From the NCBI GenBank assembly GCA_025738555.1, contig JAOVFP010000011.1, positions 1,550,001 to 1,614,000 on the forward strand: 64,000 nucleotides of DNA. The letters are read 5' to 3'. This document shows positions 23,677 to 34,767 of this stretch, piece by piece. Below the pieces are notes generated by a model. That model did not search any database, had not been told where the DNA came from, and saw only the letters and a program-made list of their open reading frames with translations. Made by a program: the position numbers and the translations under genes. This DNA comes from Cyathus striatus (lineage: Eukaryota > Basidiomycota > Agaricomycetes > Agaricales > Nidulariaceae). Each line of letters starts with the position of its first letter. Within the stretch, counting starts at the first letter, position 1.

Positions 23677-25019
23677 ATGTCCAGCTTCATATCCCTGAAA
23701 ACTTACTCCTTTGTCTACTTTCTCCACTTCATAGCTGTTACTACAATGGCTATCCTGACTAATGTTACTGTTGACGACTCTGGTATAGATCCGATAACTG
23801 GACAGTGGATCATCTACTCAAATGTTGGGTGGAATCAAGGACCTTGTCCTAGCTGTGCAGCGCAACCTGATAAAGCTCAAATGTATAATATGACGTGGCA
23901 CGATGGTTCAGTAAGAGTTTCAAAGTAAATATAATAGCCTCGATGTTGGAGCTTATTTTAATGCGAAGTACTATCCTGCAGATTCCCCCAATGGAAATGC
24001 TACCGGGCCGCTTATTGCGACGTTTAGCTTTAACGGTATAATCCTCTACTATTTACTTTTTTCGGCTTTAATAAAGGCTTACAAGCTGGTCGGTAGGAAG
24101 TGCTATATACATATTCTGCGCCATCGCTTTATTGAAATATTGGGGCATTAGCAACATGACTTTTTTAATAGATGGGGAAGTTGTGGGATCTTATGAAAGA
24201 AATATAGATGGAACCGCAGACGAATATGAGTATAATGTGCTCGTATACTCTAATACAGCTTTGTCTCCTAGACCGCACCAAATTACACTACAAAATGGAG
24301 ATTTCGGGTATAGCGGAAGCATGTCGATCACGCTATTTGACTACCTTATTTACTCGTGAGTACCAAAGAGCATATAATATCTTAATTTTCCCATTTAAAT
24401 ATATCCAGTTATGACAATGGCTCGGACCCTGCGCCGACATCTTCTACTGTAAATACATCGGAGTTTCAGGTGTGGTTGGTGGACTGGAAATTATATGTCT
24501 ACTACTAACCGTGGCTCTTGCTAGTCTGCCAGTTCATCATCAACATCGTCATTTACTACTAGCACTCCTCTGGCTTCTTCCTCGGCGGGTTCATCACCAA
24601 CACCGTCTGGTAATAGAACATCTCAACCACAGGGGTCGTCAAAACTGCTTATAGCTGCAGCATCAGGTGTGGTTGGTGGACTGGCAATTATGGGAGTAGT
24701 AACGTGGCTCTTGCTACGACTCCGAAAAGCAAGGCACAATAGGACACATTTCCCTTTCGACTCGCTTCGATTTATTTCATCGAACACAAAACCAGTGCCA
24801 TACATCTTGAATAGTGCTTCATCACAAAATGTCGCAGAACATCGCGATGAATATTTGGCCACGCCTGATCTTGTTCCACGGTATAGGTCTGGGATACAGA
24901 AATCTGATTTGTATCAGACAAGCGATAATAGCACCACTCTGAATCGTCGCCTCGCAGACAACGCGATTGTAGGAGATGGATACACGGAGAGTGAAACCGA
25001 TCCTCCGCAATATAGCTAG
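23677..25019 (+). CDS. Receptor-like single-pass membrane protein, family member B
   Basis: Nearly identical to gene A. The same signal peptide from 23677 and the same NVTVDDSGIDPITG, CPSCAAQPDKAQM and TWHDGS are present. The 64-nt first intron, MTFLIDGEVVGSYER, YEYNVLVYSN and FDYLIYS also match. The stalk is shorter because only one 55-nt intron and Ser/Thr exon follow NTSEFQ. The membrane helix is SGVVGGLAIMGVVTWLLL, then RLRKARH, EYLATPDLVPRYRSGIQKSD and a terminal DPPQYS (PPxY) with stop at 25019. Both copies remain open, so both may be functional. Role inferred as for A. Confidence 0.75.
24470..24524 (+). other. 55-nt intron derived from a membrane-helix exon
   Basis: The intron (GTGTGGTTGGTGG...ACTAACC...TTGCTAG) is close to the downstream coding sequence for the membrane helix at 24667-24721 (GTGTGGTTGGTGG...TAACGTGG...TTGCTACG). 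The end CTAC in the exon is CTAG in the intron, creating a 3' splice site. The exon already has GTGTGG and, in A and C, CTAAC. Gene A has two such introns. Confidence 0.6.
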
Positions 25020-25347
25020 TTATTCACGATTTCTGTCTTTATTATTATTCGTCTTGGTCGTCGATATAGTTGACAGTTGGGTAACAAGTCTTGAATATCC
25101 CGCTACATTGGCTTCGCTAGTATACTTTTTACAACAGTGTTATTCACCCCTGTCCATATGAGCTGTCGCCAAGATAGACCAATAGCAGTATGTTACATCA
25201 GAGTCCTCTACGTATCGGATGCTGAGACGCAAAAAAACCTTCATGGGACACGGGAGCCTTAGATCAGAAGTCCTTGGGTTCGTTGGGCTTCTGAAGTGAT
25301 GTTGGTGTCATTTGTTAAACATTAAACCGAGTAGAACGGTACGACAG

Positions 25348-25999
25348 TATGCTGAAGAGGGAAATGGGAGGTTGAAGGTTCCTTATTCAAAGGAATGCGA
25401 GCCGTTGGCGCGTCCGTCCAACGTTAAGGTTCTAAGTTTGGGGAAAGAGGGTGTTAACGATGTAAACAAGAGAGGTGACGACGTAACGAGAGAGACAGAA
25501 CTTCGAGACGAAGTTCTGGGGTTTGAGTGAGTAAATTTCCGAAAGGAGAGTCGAGAACGAGCGAGACGACGAAGAAACACGAGACGAGAGACACCGAAAG
25601 AGAGAGAGAGATGGGGGGAATTTCACTGAATTATTAGAGATGTAGATACACGGTTTATATAAGAAAAATGGGAGAAGGTTGTACCTAAAAGAGCGAATAA
25701 AATTTCCTAAGGCCAAGAGTGACCAGACAAGTGTTTCAAGGAGAGCTAGCAAGGGAGGTTTGTATCTAGAATGTGAAGAGAAGAGAAATGTGATATGAGG
25801 AGAAGTAGAAGATGTAGCGATGTTGGATAAACGAAGGTGATATGTTTTGCCGATGTTGAGATCTTCAGTTTGTGAGCGAGTTCCGCTGTCCCTAGCTTCG
25901 CGTGTCCATAACCGAGTGCCTGTGTTGCTAATTAGCATAATATTTCGTCCGGCGTTGGGGGAAAGTCGGTCCGATATCGAGGGCGTCGGGGGGCATTGT
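25348..25999 (-). mobile_element. Candidate LTR fragment or solo LTR
   Basis: The insertion starts exactly where gene A's flank is intact. The end ...GGGCATTGTACA at 25999 is followed by GACGG, and the left border is preceded by GACAG. That resembles a 5-bp duplication with one mismatch, and A's empty site reads GACGG. It holds a 168-codon open frame on the minus strand that looks fortuitous. LTR identity is suggested by size and context; canonical TG...CA ends are not clean. Confidence 0.4.
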
Positions 26000-27671
26000 A
26001 CAGACGGAGGTGAAAGGTGAGTTGGCGACGTGTACGCATTCGAGCTTCAATTACGTTGTAGATCACGTGACTATGACGCGTCTGCAGAACTCGCTAATGT
26101 GTCGATTCCACCACATCAGCAAGGCACGTGGATCTTTCGCGCGTCTTTGTCTTTACAGCGCGTGTTTTATCTTTTCGTCCTTGAATTTGAACGTCTTTAG
26201 CAGTATTTACGCAGTCTTTGTGAAATTTATTGTCTTTCATTTTAGTGAGACACTTTGTTCGAACTTCAACAATGTCAGATATATGTTAGATGATTAAAGT
26301 AAATAGTTTCATGGTAACAAGCTATGTAGTATTGAAATGTCCAGTCAGAGGTCCCAGTCTACCTTCAATACTTACAGTGACGAGTTAGGGTAACATCTAA
26401 CAGGCATTACTGATATGAAATAAGTTCAAAATTCCATCCGTATTTATTTCCATACTTATGGCTCATGCTCGACACTCCCAGTATGGCCCAGGCCTTCAGC
26501 TTGATCAGCAAGTAGCTAGGCGAAGTCGCTTTTGAGTCGGGTCTCGGTCGAGCACAAGTCGAGCACAAGTCAGGAGGTCCAGACCATGTTATTTGAAGCT
26601 CCGCCCCAATGAATTCTTGGATCCAACTGCTGTAGCGCTGAATGGCCTTGTCCCTTTCTTCCTCCCCCGCTCTGCTTCACCATGGATGCCCCTCAAAATC
26701 CTGCCGCAACAGCTTCCTCCGATGGTCAATATCTTCAAGTTTAGTATTATATTGACTGCTATTGCTCGCTTCGTTCCTGTTTAAAGTTCAGGCTCTTATC
26801 AGGTCTGGCTACTTCTGTGCTCACCTCTGTCGCGACTCGCATCTCACAACAAAGCTACTTCATCTGTCTGTTTTCCAAATCTGTGGTAGTATCTAATGGG
26901 CTTCATCTCATTCATCTTGGCTGTCTCAGCATGAACTCGGTATCTCTCTCAGTGTATGCTGCCTAGGTCTGTCACCACTGCTGCTCATGCCATGCTTCCA
27001 AATACATGCTGTGATGTTGTTCAGGTCACTCCTTTTATAAATCGCATTTTCTCACTAACATCCTTACCCAGATGATGACTTTCAGTACAGGTGCTTGTAG
27101 TGAGGAATGGAAGAGTGCCAACTTGAGATATTGATGAAATGGTACGCTATCTTTCGATGACTTTTGGCAGTTACACTGATGTGTGATCAACATTTATTTT
27201 AAGGGATGCACTGGACCAAGGTTATCCAAGACCTATAGGTAATGAAAGGGCTGGCAATGTCGATATGGGAATGGATGTGAAGTCACAATTTCACTGTTGG
27301 TAACTTACATAGTGTTTTTGGATGTACTGTGTACTTAGCATTACATGACAATATATTTTATTCCTCTTATTTCATGTGAGATCGAGCCATACATATATAA
27401 TATAAGCAGAGAACATTGAAAAGTACTGATGTCTTTCACGGTATTTAAAAAGACATAAAGACCTTAAAAGACATACATGCTGCTTTTAAAGAAAATTGAC
27501 CTAGCATTAGAAAGATGTTGATGTCTTTGCACTTTAGTGTCTATATGAGTATTTTACATCTTTTGTGTATTTCAAAAGACATATAAAGACGCGTGAAAGT
27601 TCCACGGGTTTTCCTGATGCATGCAGGCGGAACGCCTGCTCTACAATGCTAATCCTACGTACTTATACCTG
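26000..27671. other. Inserted or spacer sequence in B's 3' flank, no gene
   Basis: This 1.7 kb has no counterpart downstream of gene A; the shared sequence resumes at 27672 (GGGGCTCAAC). No coding region is supported. Near 27432-27599, GTCTTTCACG...CGTGAAAG with internal AAAGACAT repeats resembles a small TIR element. TGCAGGCGGAACGCCTGCTC at 27616 resembles the ends of the dispersed MITE family described at 31.7, 35.9 and 50 kb. Confidence 0.45.
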
Positions 27672-28180
27672 GGGCTCAACAAGTTCTGATAAGTATGTTG
27701 TTATTCAATGGGGCAGTCTTCAATGTGGCGGTTATTATTGATACTACGTTAACCTTGTCGTTCATGTTGCGTGTATATGGATGTGGCGACTGGGCCGCAC
27801 AGTGTACACCTGGAGCCAACTCGAGTCTGGAACATTTCGTCACTGCGTTGAAATTTGAAAATTGAGGTGAGATAATCATCACAGACAAACAAATACAGCA
27901 GCAAACATGTGTACATAGTTTTTTTTATGTGTCACAGCTCGGTTGAGAGGCCCTCAAGCACAGCGCTCAAGGCTCAACACAACCAAAAAACGAATCCTCA
28001 AATTAAAATTTCTCTCATTGATCTACGAAAGCCACCCTCGAACATCTCAGTTTAGTAACTCATCCGTTTTTGATTTATAACAGGATGGCCCTGCCACTTG
28101 TAATAACTTACATACTTGAAACATACGAGACCAATACGAGACCAAGTTAGACGATACCGTTCAGTCTCGTATCCCTGAAA
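27672..28180. repeat. Array-unit flank upstream of gene C
   Basis: The first 165 bp match 21549-21695. The remainder is gene C's upstream region, with nothing further recognised. Confidence 0.6.
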
Positions 28181-29223
28181 ATGTTCTCCTTTATCTACGT
28201 TCTTCAGCTTATGCCCATTCTTACAAGGGCCGTCCTAGTTAATGTTACTGTCGATGACTCTGGTACAGATCCGATATCTGGAGAATGGATTACTTACACA
28301 GCTGGCGGATGGAATCCAAGTCCTTGCTCCACTTGCGTAGCACAACCTGATAAAGCTCACATGTTTAATATGACGTGGCACGATGGTACAGTAAGTGTTC
28401 AAATAGATCATAACCTCGATATTAAAGCTTACAGTAATGCGAAGTACTATCCTGCAAATAGCAGCTTAGGAAATGCTACTGGGCCGCTTAATGCAATGTT
28501 TATATTTAACGGTATATTCCCCATCTATATGTTGTAGTTTCATTGAAGACTTATTAACTGATTTATAGGAAGTGCTATATACGTATTCTGTGCAATTGCT
28601 TTAGAATCCGATTTTGGCATTAGCAACATGACCTTTTTTATAGATGGGGAAAACGTGGGCTTTTATGAAAGAATTCTATCTGGAACAGCGGATGAATATG
28701 AGTATGATGTACTCGTTTATTCTAATACATCATTAGCTCCAAGACCACACCAGTTTACTCTACAAAATGGAGAATTTGGGAACGAAGGAAACGTATCGTT
28801 CACGCTCTTTGATTACCTCATTTACTCGTGCGTACCAAGAGAGCATATAGTATTAACACTCCCCGCTTACATGTGTATAGTTACGACGACGGCTCGGAAC
28901 CCACTCCAACATCTTCTACTACTGAACCACATGCGCCATCAAAAATTGCTACAGTTGCAGTTGCAGGTGTGATTGGTGGACTAGCAATAGGTCTACTAAC
29001 TTGGCTCTTGCTACGATTCCGAAAAGCAAGACACGATGGAACATATAACCCTTTCCACTCGTTTCGTTCTACTTCAAGCAAACCAGTTCCGTACACTTTT
29101 AATAGTACTTCGTCACGAACGGTCATAGAGCCTAACAGTGAATATTTAGCTATGCCTGATCTTATACCGCGGTATGGAATTGGGATACAGAAATCTGATG
29201 GACACTCTGCTCAAGTCTCATAG
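28181..29223 (+). CDS. Receptor-like single-pass membrane protein, family member C
   Basis: The ATG at 28181 gives signal MFSFIYVLQLMPILTRAV, then LVNVTVDDSGTDPISG, GWNPSPCSTCVAQPDKAHM and TWHDGT. The intron GTAAGT...GCGAAG leads to YYPANSS...ATGPLNAMFIFN. Then come IYVFCAIA, ISNMTFFIDGENVGFYER, YEYDVLVYSN, PHQFTLQNGEFGNEG and FDYLIYS. A short stalk (EPTPTSSTTEPHAPS) precedes the membrane helix VAGVIGGLAIGLLTWLLL and RFRKARH. The tail EYLAMPDLIPRYGIGIQKSD is conserved, but it ends AQVS without the PPxY of A, B and D. There is no duplicated stalk or membrane-derived intron. It is probably the most intact single-unit form of the family. Confidence 0.75.
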
Positions 29224-29901
29224 CCGTTGCCTCTTATCATTGCATTTCAAGCACTGAATAATAATACTGCCAACGTATGCAGTTATGCGACTCAGAGATG
29301 TAGACAGGAATATGGGATCTCCGAAGTGTAGTTAATAATTCTATATTTGTACACATGTTCATGTAACTTCACACTATTTAATAATTATGTTTTACAATGC
29401 TGTAACAAGTCTCAAGCAACTCAATTCCATGCTGGGCTCCTTACTAGTGACTTAGGGTACATTGAGGGAACAACGGGGTTATCCACCCCTGTCCATCTGT
29501 GCTAGGTCGCCAAGTCTATAATGGCAGTTCGTTGCTGAACTTCTGAGTCACTGTGATGTCAAGCTGTCAAGCTTAGAAAAAATATTTGGTCCTATCTGGC
29601 TACTACAAGCATTATCCCGAACCTGAGTCAACGCAGAAGCTGTATGCAGTTCGTGTACTCCTTGATACGTTTAAAAGACCTTCAAATAAATTTATGTTTA
29701 AATCAATATTACTAAATCATCTCGACTCTACTCCCGAGTCCGGCTTCAGTAGGTATGTACTCAGTGCTCAACGAAGCTTCTTAGTAACGTCCTAAAATAT
29801 GCTTGGATCGAAGTTCAGACCCGGTCCGGTCCGTGCCCCACCGAAATATCTTATAACAATGACTCCTTTCACTGACAAAAAACAGAGCATCTTTTCCTGC
29901 T
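29224..29901. other. Spacer between genes C and D
   Basis: About 0.7 kb. CACCCCTGTCCAT with CGCCAAG, and CTTCTGA-GTGATGTCA (29490-29560), resemble the 3' flanks of A and B, so the array was built by repeated duplication of whole units. Confidence 0.5.
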
Positions 29902-31140
29902 ATGCTCTCATATTTTAACGCTTGTTTTTCTATCTTTTTTATTTATTTCATAAGTGTTACAATGGCTGGAGTCCTGGTTAACGTGACTGTTGACGACTCT
30001 GGTTTCGATCCGCTCTCTGGAGAGCGGATAACATATACAACGGGTGGATGGAAACAAGGGCCTTGTTTTCTCTGTGGAGCAAATCCTAACAAGAACATGA
30101 TGTATAACAATACATGGCACGATGGTAGTGTGAGTTCCTCAATGAATATAATTATATGTCGATGTCATAACGAATTTGTTGCTATTTAAAGTTTTACCCT
30201 ACTGATTCCGCTTCTGCGTCAATGGGACCGCTTAACGCAATGTTCGTGTTTAACGGTGCGGTGTTCCAGCAGATGTTATTGTTGAGTTGACGATGACATC
30301 TTACAGACTTACATATAGGAAATGCTATATATGTCTTCTGTACCATAGCACCTAACTGGTATAGCAATATGTCATTTTATATTGACAGCGAGAGTGTGGG
30401 AGTGTTTGAAATGACAGCTCCTGAAGAAGATGCAGACTATGAATACAATGTTCTAGTTTATTCCAATTCCTCTATGACTGCAGGACCACATCAGTTTACG
30501 CTTCAGAATGGACAGTTTGGGAATGGTGGAAGTGTATCACTGACACTCTTGGATTATCTTATCTACTCGTAAGCATATGATTATTTTGCAGTATATATCG
30601 CTTAATTGAAAATACAGTTATGAAACTCACGACGTGGAACCTTTAACAACTTTTTCTAAGGTAACATCCCCCACAATGGATTTGCCGTCGACAACATCCA
30701 CTCCTCGAATCACTCCTCAGCTCAAGCAGTCATCACAGCCTGTCAGGAGTGTAATCATAGGAGTAATTATTGGAGTTTTCGGACTGGTAACTATAGTTTT
30801 GATAACATGGTTCTTTCTAAAACTCCGAAAAACTGGAATATCGTGCAACCTGGGACATCTGCGCTCCTACATCTTCAAAAGTAATACAACACAGACCACT
30901 ATAGAACACAGTGGCATTGAATATCTGACTACACCTGATCTTGTTCTGCAGTATGGAATTGGCATACAGAAGTCTAATTTGATCCAAATATTTGACGGAA
31001 ATACTGTACCGAATCATCGATTCACAGCCCAAGCTTCCCAGCAGGCTTTAGGCATTAGTAGCGCTGTCGTTGGTGACGAAATGCAGACAGGATCACTTCC
31101 CCCGATGTATAGCCAGCTGTTTCCAGTAACAGATAACTAA
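29902..31140 (+). CDS. Receptor-like single-pass membrane protein, family member D
   Basis: The ATG at 29902 begins MLSYFNACFSIFFIYFISVT (signal), then VLVNVTVDDSGFDPLSG, GWKQGPCFLCGANPNKNMM and TWHDGS. An intron (acceptor TTTAAAG at 30190) leads to FYPTDS...MGPLNAMFVFN. After the next intron come IYVFCTIAP, SNMSFYIDSESVGVFE, YEYNVLVYSN, PHQFTLQNGQFGNGG and LDYLIYS. A Thr/Ser/Pro stalk precedes the membrane helix IIGVIIGVFGLVTIVLITWF and the basic LKLRK. The tail has EYLTTPDLVLQYGIGIQKSN and ends near LPPMYSQLF (PPxY). It is more diverged than A-C but keeps the whole domain order. Inferred surface receptor; ligand unknown. Confidence 0.75.
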
Positions 31141-31723
31141 GACCGACAAAACTGTCCGTCGTTCGCAGTTATCTGTTTCGTTAGTTTATTGTAGCAACGA
31201 CTTCATCGAGTAGACGTATTTATAGTTAATATCATTGAAAGCAGAGTAAAATGTCCCATAATTGTGGCATCACATTCAGTATTCACCATTGCTGAGCAGT
31301 GTTATATCTTTGAAAATGAGCAGGGGTCTTCACTCGGAAACTGAGGTGCTGGGGGGTCTGGGTTGCTATGTCACTTTATTCAAAGAACAACTGCGGAAAA
31401 CTAAGTCTAAGTGAACTTGAAAGTTAACAGTGTGGCCATCATAGTTCTACTAATATGGTTCTGGGTGCGAGGCTATGATATCAGGGCTGTCAACTTTTTG
31501 AGTTACCAGTAATTCGAGTGGAACTTAACTTAGGAACTTACTTGTGACTCGAAAAATGTATTTTATCTTGATATGTATGGTATATGACAGACATTCTGTG
31601 GCCTGTATGGATCACCACCACTCACTCCCATGCTCACCATTGTGCCTCTTCACACATAATTTCCTATGCCACTGAATGTCATTGTTTACATATTTGAGAT
31701 CAATATTGTGCTACATGTTGTAT
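31141..31723. other. Spacer after gene D, possible element end
   Basis: No gene. CAGGGCTGTCAACTTTTTGA at 31480 resembles a hAT-type 5' terminus, but no partner end was found. AACTTAA-like motifs begin here and recur to 32900. Confidence 0.35.
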
Positions 31724-31994
31724 TTTGAAGAGGATGAATACTGCTTGGTGGTATCCACTCAATGAAGAAATTGTACGAGTGGCCAGCACATCTGTCTGAC
31801 CTCCAGATCCTGATGAGCTCACAAGTGAGGTGAACTGAGGGGGAATGCGAAGCTGGTATTCACAGATGGGTAGGTATGACATTTATGTATGTAAATGAGG
31901 TCATGTGAGTGACAGTGTGTAAGTAATGAGGTACAGAGATGAAAATGAATGAAAACCACATTTTGCAGTGCAGGCAGAATGCATGCTCTACAAT
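31724..31994 (-). mobile_element. Copy of a dispersed short TIR-like repeat
   Basis: It starts GAAGAGGATGAATACTGCTT and ends TGCAGGCAGAATGCATGCTC. Its reverse complement matches 49962-50195 through TTTTCATTC-TTTTCAT, GCATTCCCCCTCAGTTCACC and AGGATCTGGAGGT. The same terminal sequences border the elements at 35890-36153 and 50196-50470. Confidence 0.65.
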
Positions 31995-34101
31995 TTCATG
32001 GCACATTTGATCACATTCATACACCCATCATGTTCATACACAGTGAGCACCTATTATTTTCTTCCATGGCTAAATTTTTGAGTAATTCATTCTGATTTTT
32101 TGTGAGCATGAGTTTATATTACTTACTGCCACAGTTCAGATAAACCACAGATGAAAAGTATATGAGAACCTGAGATAATTATTAGGCATTCTAAATTTTA
32201 TGTAGGCACAGTGCATTATAATTATGCAAATAATGTCATATTACAAATAGAAGGATATGTTTTTATTGTATACAAAAAATGACAGAAAGAGTGCAAAAAT
32301 TGAGAGAAGAATGCATGAAATACATGCTCACTGTTGAGCATGATGATGGAAGAAGTGTGACACAATCATCATCAATGCATCAGAAGTGAGTGGAATGATT
32401 GGGGGTTTGATAGATGATTTGATAGCACTATTTTTACAGGGGTGGGCATGGGAAACAATGAGCTGAGGGATCATGACAACAGTGAGCACAATTGTAATGT
32501 ATGAGTTTTTTGTAATGGAACTTGGGTGGAACTTTGAATGGAACCCAACTCAAATTCAAGTGTCCTTAAGTGTCATCTATCACTCAAAGGTAACTTAACT
32601 GACACTTGAATTCATAAGCACAGAACTTAAGTACACTCAATGGAACTTAACTGTTGCTTATTTTGATTTTTACATGTGTGTAGCATACAGGTTACATTAT
32701 TTAATAGTGCAGATATGTGTTCATTGTTTCATAAATTGTGTGCAGACATGAATTGTATGTAAATTATAGAATTTGAATACCTCTAATGAACTAAAAATTA
32801 TTATTCACTTGAGGGAACTTAACTTTCAAAATATTACTCAAAACAACTTAACTTTCAACTTGAGGTAGCTCAACTTGGCCACTTAACATTTTCACTGTAA
32901 CTTGACTGTAACTTAATAACACTTCACTGTGCACTGTTTTCTGCTCTCTCATGCCCCACCTCCCATGCCCCTTGTGGGATGGTAAGTGTTGTTGAAGGGT
33001 AAATGAGATTTTGGGCAAGTGCGAGTGCATCTGTCAGTTGCTGGTGGCTTTGAATTGAGGGTTTAATCTTGATGATGAATTTGAGATAAGTCTGAGAGAT
33101 GTCAGACTATGAGTTTTGATGAGGTATCAGTTGTTGAGAGTGAATATGAATGGGATGGATGGATATTGTCCACCCAAAGGTGCTCTTCTTAAGCTACTTT
33201 ACCTTTGTTGAGCAATGGATGATGGATGAAATAGATGTGATGTTGTGTATTCAACTGACAAAAGGAGTGTAAGTACAGGGGAGGTTTATATACATAAAAT
33301 ACCTAAATGAGTCATGTAAAATTTAGACAGTAAACTAATGTAAATAAAAGCATAGCATTTATATGAGTGCATGTGGCAATTGTGTGATAGAGTTGTTGCC
33401 TTTGGTTCCAGTGTTCCGATACACTTTTGAGGGCATAGTGCATGTTTGCCGGATCGAGGGTGTTTGGAATCAAGGGTGTTTGTTCTTAAGGTTGCTGAGT
33501 AAGTGAGTCACGTGACCCAAAGCATTTGACTTTGCTTCGGCATCTTCGTTTAGGTTGACTTTGAACTTCTGCTTCACTTACTCATTACTTCTCTTTTGAT
33601 ATTACAAAGTCCTATTTCTAATGGTTAGTAAGTATTTTCTTTATTGTATTGATGATGATGATTGCTCCAGATTTGATCATTTTGTGACCAGGCCAATTAC
33701 ATTGCCCACACCCTGCCCATTATTTCTGCCATCACAGCTGTCTGCAATCCCACTCAACATTTTCCCATGCAATTAATACACTTTTCTAAACAAATCATAT
33801 ATTCTATTCTGTATACTGCACCATAGCATAATCTATTGTCCAAAGCATGGAACACATTATAACAGAAGACAAAATAAATATCCAAATTACATCTTTCATA
33901 AGTTTATTTTCATTAGTACTTGGTATAATATGGCCCATTATGTATATAATAATTTATTTTAAGGGATGTGGATGCTGCTGTTAACTTGTAGCATTACACT
34001 AAGATAATACACCAAAGCTCCATACATGGCTTGACATACCATATAAAACCAAGAATTTATATGTGAATTTGCCACTGCTTGACATCATCAGATAAGGGTA
34101 A
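31995..34101. other. CpG-free, AT-rich repeat-derived spacer
   Basis: No gene. By eye only one CG occurs from 31848 to 33415 (near 33021), while TG and CA are common. Motifs AACTTAACTTTCAACTTGA and GGAACTTAAC recur (32540-32900). This suggests an old repeat eroded by deamination of methylated cytosine. TCACGTGA at about 33509 is a lone palindrome. Confidence 0.6.
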
Positions 34102-34762
34102 TGTCATATCCCATATCACCTACCTCCAGACTCCTATGCCATTACTCCACCTTCACCTTTGTTTACTCCAGACTTTGATTATGTTCTTAATATTACTTAT
34201 TGATTACTGTACATAGATTACTCTCGTTTCCTTTCTTCCATTCTACTGAGTTATCCCCTCAGTATTGTAGTATACATCTCATAGTGAGTCACTTATCATT
34301 CTTATGTGTGCCACTATCAGTTTTACTTTACACTGCCATACACGCTCACTTCTCCGATGTGTTTTATTATATTTAATTAGTTATAGTCTTCATTCTATGT
34401 ACGCCTACCCTGACTGTACTTCTCTGCTGGCCTTGGCCAGTGGCCTTTACTTACTCCGAGTCTCTAGTATTTAAGTAGTACTCAATTTGTACTTAGACTT
34501 TAGTTTCGTATTGAACTATGTCCTCACCCTTTCGTCTGACTTGAGTTACACCTCTCATCTTCCGTCTCTTGTCTTCTTCGAAGGGCTTGCCCTTACTCCG
34601 AAATCCAGGACCAGGAATCCCAGGGGTGCAGCACATAAGATGAAGATGAAGTCCTACCCCCTGAGTTCTCGTTCTCCACTTTCATCTCGTACTCACCCTT
34701 GCTTCTCCATAGTCACCCTCTTGTACTCCGCCGCCAAGTAAGGTAGGGGCACAGTTGTGACA
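34102..34762. mobile_element. Solo LTR, 661 bp, with 5-bp target duplication
   Basis: The ends are TGTCATATCC... and ...CAGTTGTGACA. A perfect GGTAA duplication flanks it (34097-34101 and 34763-34767). TG...CA ends and a 5-bp duplication are the signature of an LTR retrotransposon. No gag-pol lies beside it, so this is the single LTR left by recombination. The 84-codon frame inside is incidental. Orientation could not be proven. Confidence 0.85.
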
Positions 34763-34767
34763 GGTAA

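Larger units (their letters stand above)
23016..25347 (+). repeat. Segmental duplication, copy 2 (contains gene B)
   Basis: Counterpart of 17709-21545. It carries its own small element at 23377-23523. It ends at GGTACGACAG, where copy 1 continues uninterrupted (GGTACGACGGTGGAGCTCAA) and copy 2 is broken by inserted sequence. Confidence 0.85.

Noticed and set aside
25432..25938. 168-codon minus-strand ORF
   Set aside because: Low-complexity Ser/Leu content within an LTR-like insertion; no domain and no similarity between frames to a known protein.
31480..32960. CAGGGCTGTCAAC considered as the start of a complete hAT element
   Set aside because: No matching inverted end or 8-bp duplication was found downstream; left only as a note.
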